This document shows positions 6,587-6,860 of a stretch of 6,860 nt of DNA, in pieces (position 1 is the stretch's first letter; every line of letters begins with the position of its first letter). Origin of the DNA: Candidatus Bathyarchaeota archaeon. GTDB taxonomy: Archaea > Thermoproteota > DRAE01. The translations under genes and the position numbers were made by a program. Location: positions 1 to 6,860 of the forward strand of contig DRAE01000022.1 of the NCBI GenBank assembly GCA_011041895.1, in the 5' to 3' direction. The notes beneath the pieces were generated by a model. The model was not told where the DNA came from. It did no database searches and saw only the letters and a program-made list of their open reading frames with translations.

Positions 6587-6803
6587 GATTCTGAAAAAGC
6601 TCTCCAAGATTTTTAGCAGAGGTACAGCTAAAACTATTAGGGTATGCCCTAGATGCCACTCCCCTGATATAGCTTTATCCACGAAATTCGATGGATGGCT
6701 TACCCCAGAGATCTATGTATGTAAAAGGTGCGGCTACCGTGGCCCCATATATCTAGAGATTTCAGTGGAGGAAGAGACTAATGCCGATGAATCTACCAGC
6801 TGA
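6579..6803 (+). CDS. Small zinc-ribbon protein
   Basis: A 74-residue protein with a single four-cysteine zinc ribbon: CPRC (C23, C26) and CKRC (C48, C51), separated by 21 residues holding the conserved-looking FDGWLTPEIYVC stretch, then GYRGPIYLEI. The N-terminus is short and basic (MSRILKKLSKIF), suitable for RNA or ribosome contact, and the tail is acidic. I recall similar small archaeal zinc ribbons with an FDGWLTPE-type core, but their function is not established to my knowledge. ATG 6579 is preferred. It overlaps the upstream TAG in ATGAGTAG (8 bp), with AAGGT at 6566-6570 as possible RBS, whereas ATG 6549 would lengthen the overlap and add ten unrelated residues. Its 3' end overlaps the next gene by 23 bp, so the pair is probably translated together with the probable GTPase. 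Base and codon use match the neighbours. Confidence 0.85.
   Translation: MSRILKKLSKIFSRGTAKTIRVCPRCHSPDIALSTKFDGWLTPEIYVCKRCGYRGPIYLEISVEEETNADESTS
6767..6771 (+). promoter_or_regulatory. Shine-Dalgarno of the probable GTPase gene
   Basis: GGAGG lies inside the zinc-ribbon gene, 9 nt before ATG 6781. It favours that ATG over the in-frame ATG at 6787, and supports a real gene starting inside the end of the previous one. Confidence 0.75.
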
Positions 6804-6860
6804 GGCAAAGGCTGCATATGCAAGATATCTCGCAGCTAAAACTATATGGGAGAAGATAGA
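6781..6860 (+). CDS. Probable DRG/Obg-family GTPase, N-terminus only (partial)
   Basis: The window edge cuts this gene after 26 codons. The visible start, MPMNLPAEAKAAYARYLAAK followed by TIWEKI, resembles the N-terminal helical segment of archaeal DRG (developmentally regulated GTP-binding, Obg-related, TGS-containing) proteins. These typically begin NLPxEAKAKxxxYxxAKTxEEKI, ahead of the G domain. Such GTPases are thought to act with translating ribosomes. The frame is open to the edge, has GGAGG at 6767-6771 nine bases upstream, and overlaps the zinc-ribbon gene by 23 bp. No G1 or other nucleotide-binding motif is inside the window, so the family call rests on this short stretch alone. That a real gene starts here is more certain than its identity. 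Confidence 0.62.
   Translation, partial: MPMNLPAEAKAAYARYLAAKTIWEKI

Noticed and set aside
1..6860. Mobile element, CRISPR or defence island
   Set aside because: No transposase, integrase, terminal repeats, repeat-spacer pattern or nuclease/toxin motif was seen. Gene content and codon use look like ordinary core metabolism throughout.

Overview
The window looks archaeal, and probably comes from a thermophilic, peptide-using archaeon. I lean towards the TACK side (Crenarchaeota/Korarchaeota-like), but nothing in the sequence fixes the lineage. The evidence is a single-domain archaeal-type KaiC ATPase, two alpha subunits of ADP-forming acyl-CoA synthetase, an M42 (TET-type) aminopeptidase, heavy use of AGA/AGG and ATA codons, TATA-like boxes upstream of gene clusters, and the start of what looks like an archaeal DRG/Obg-family GTPase after a small zinc ribbon. 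No RNA gene, CRISPR array, insertion sequence or phage gene was seen.

Layout: (1) 1-133 is an edge stretch with no securely assigned gene. (2) 134-1387 (+) is a GT28/MurG-like glycosyltransferase, with doubt about its start. (3) A minus-strand cluster read from right to left contains an M42 aminopeptidase (4215-3160), a small four-helix membrane protein (3133-2783) and an ADP-forming acyl-CoA synthetase alpha subunit (2773-1379). Its last gene overlaps the glycosyltransferase 3' end tail to tail by 9 bp. (4) 4216-4320 is a short AT-rich divergent promoter region. (5) A plus-strand cluster contains a KaiC-like ATPase (4321-5130), a second acyl-CoA synthetase alpha subunit (5132-6586), a 74-residue zinc ribbon (6579-6803) and the first 26 codons of a probable DRG-type GTPase (6781 onward, cut by the window edge). 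Spacings of +1, -8 and -23 nt in this cluster suggest translational coupling.

How the genes may work together: the aminopeptidase and acyl-CoA synthetase fit a peptide-fermentation scheme. Peptides are trimmed to amino acids, these are oxidised elsewhere to acyl-CoAs, and the synthetase turns the thioester into ATP. Two alpha paralogues lie in divergent clusters, one with the peptidase and one directly behind a KaiC-like ATPase. No beta (ATP-grasp) subunit is present in the window. The most interesting feature is this KaiC/acyl-CoA-synthetase-alpha pairing next to a divergent promoter with a perfect 12-bp palindrome. I see no clear sign of a wholly new defence or mobile system.
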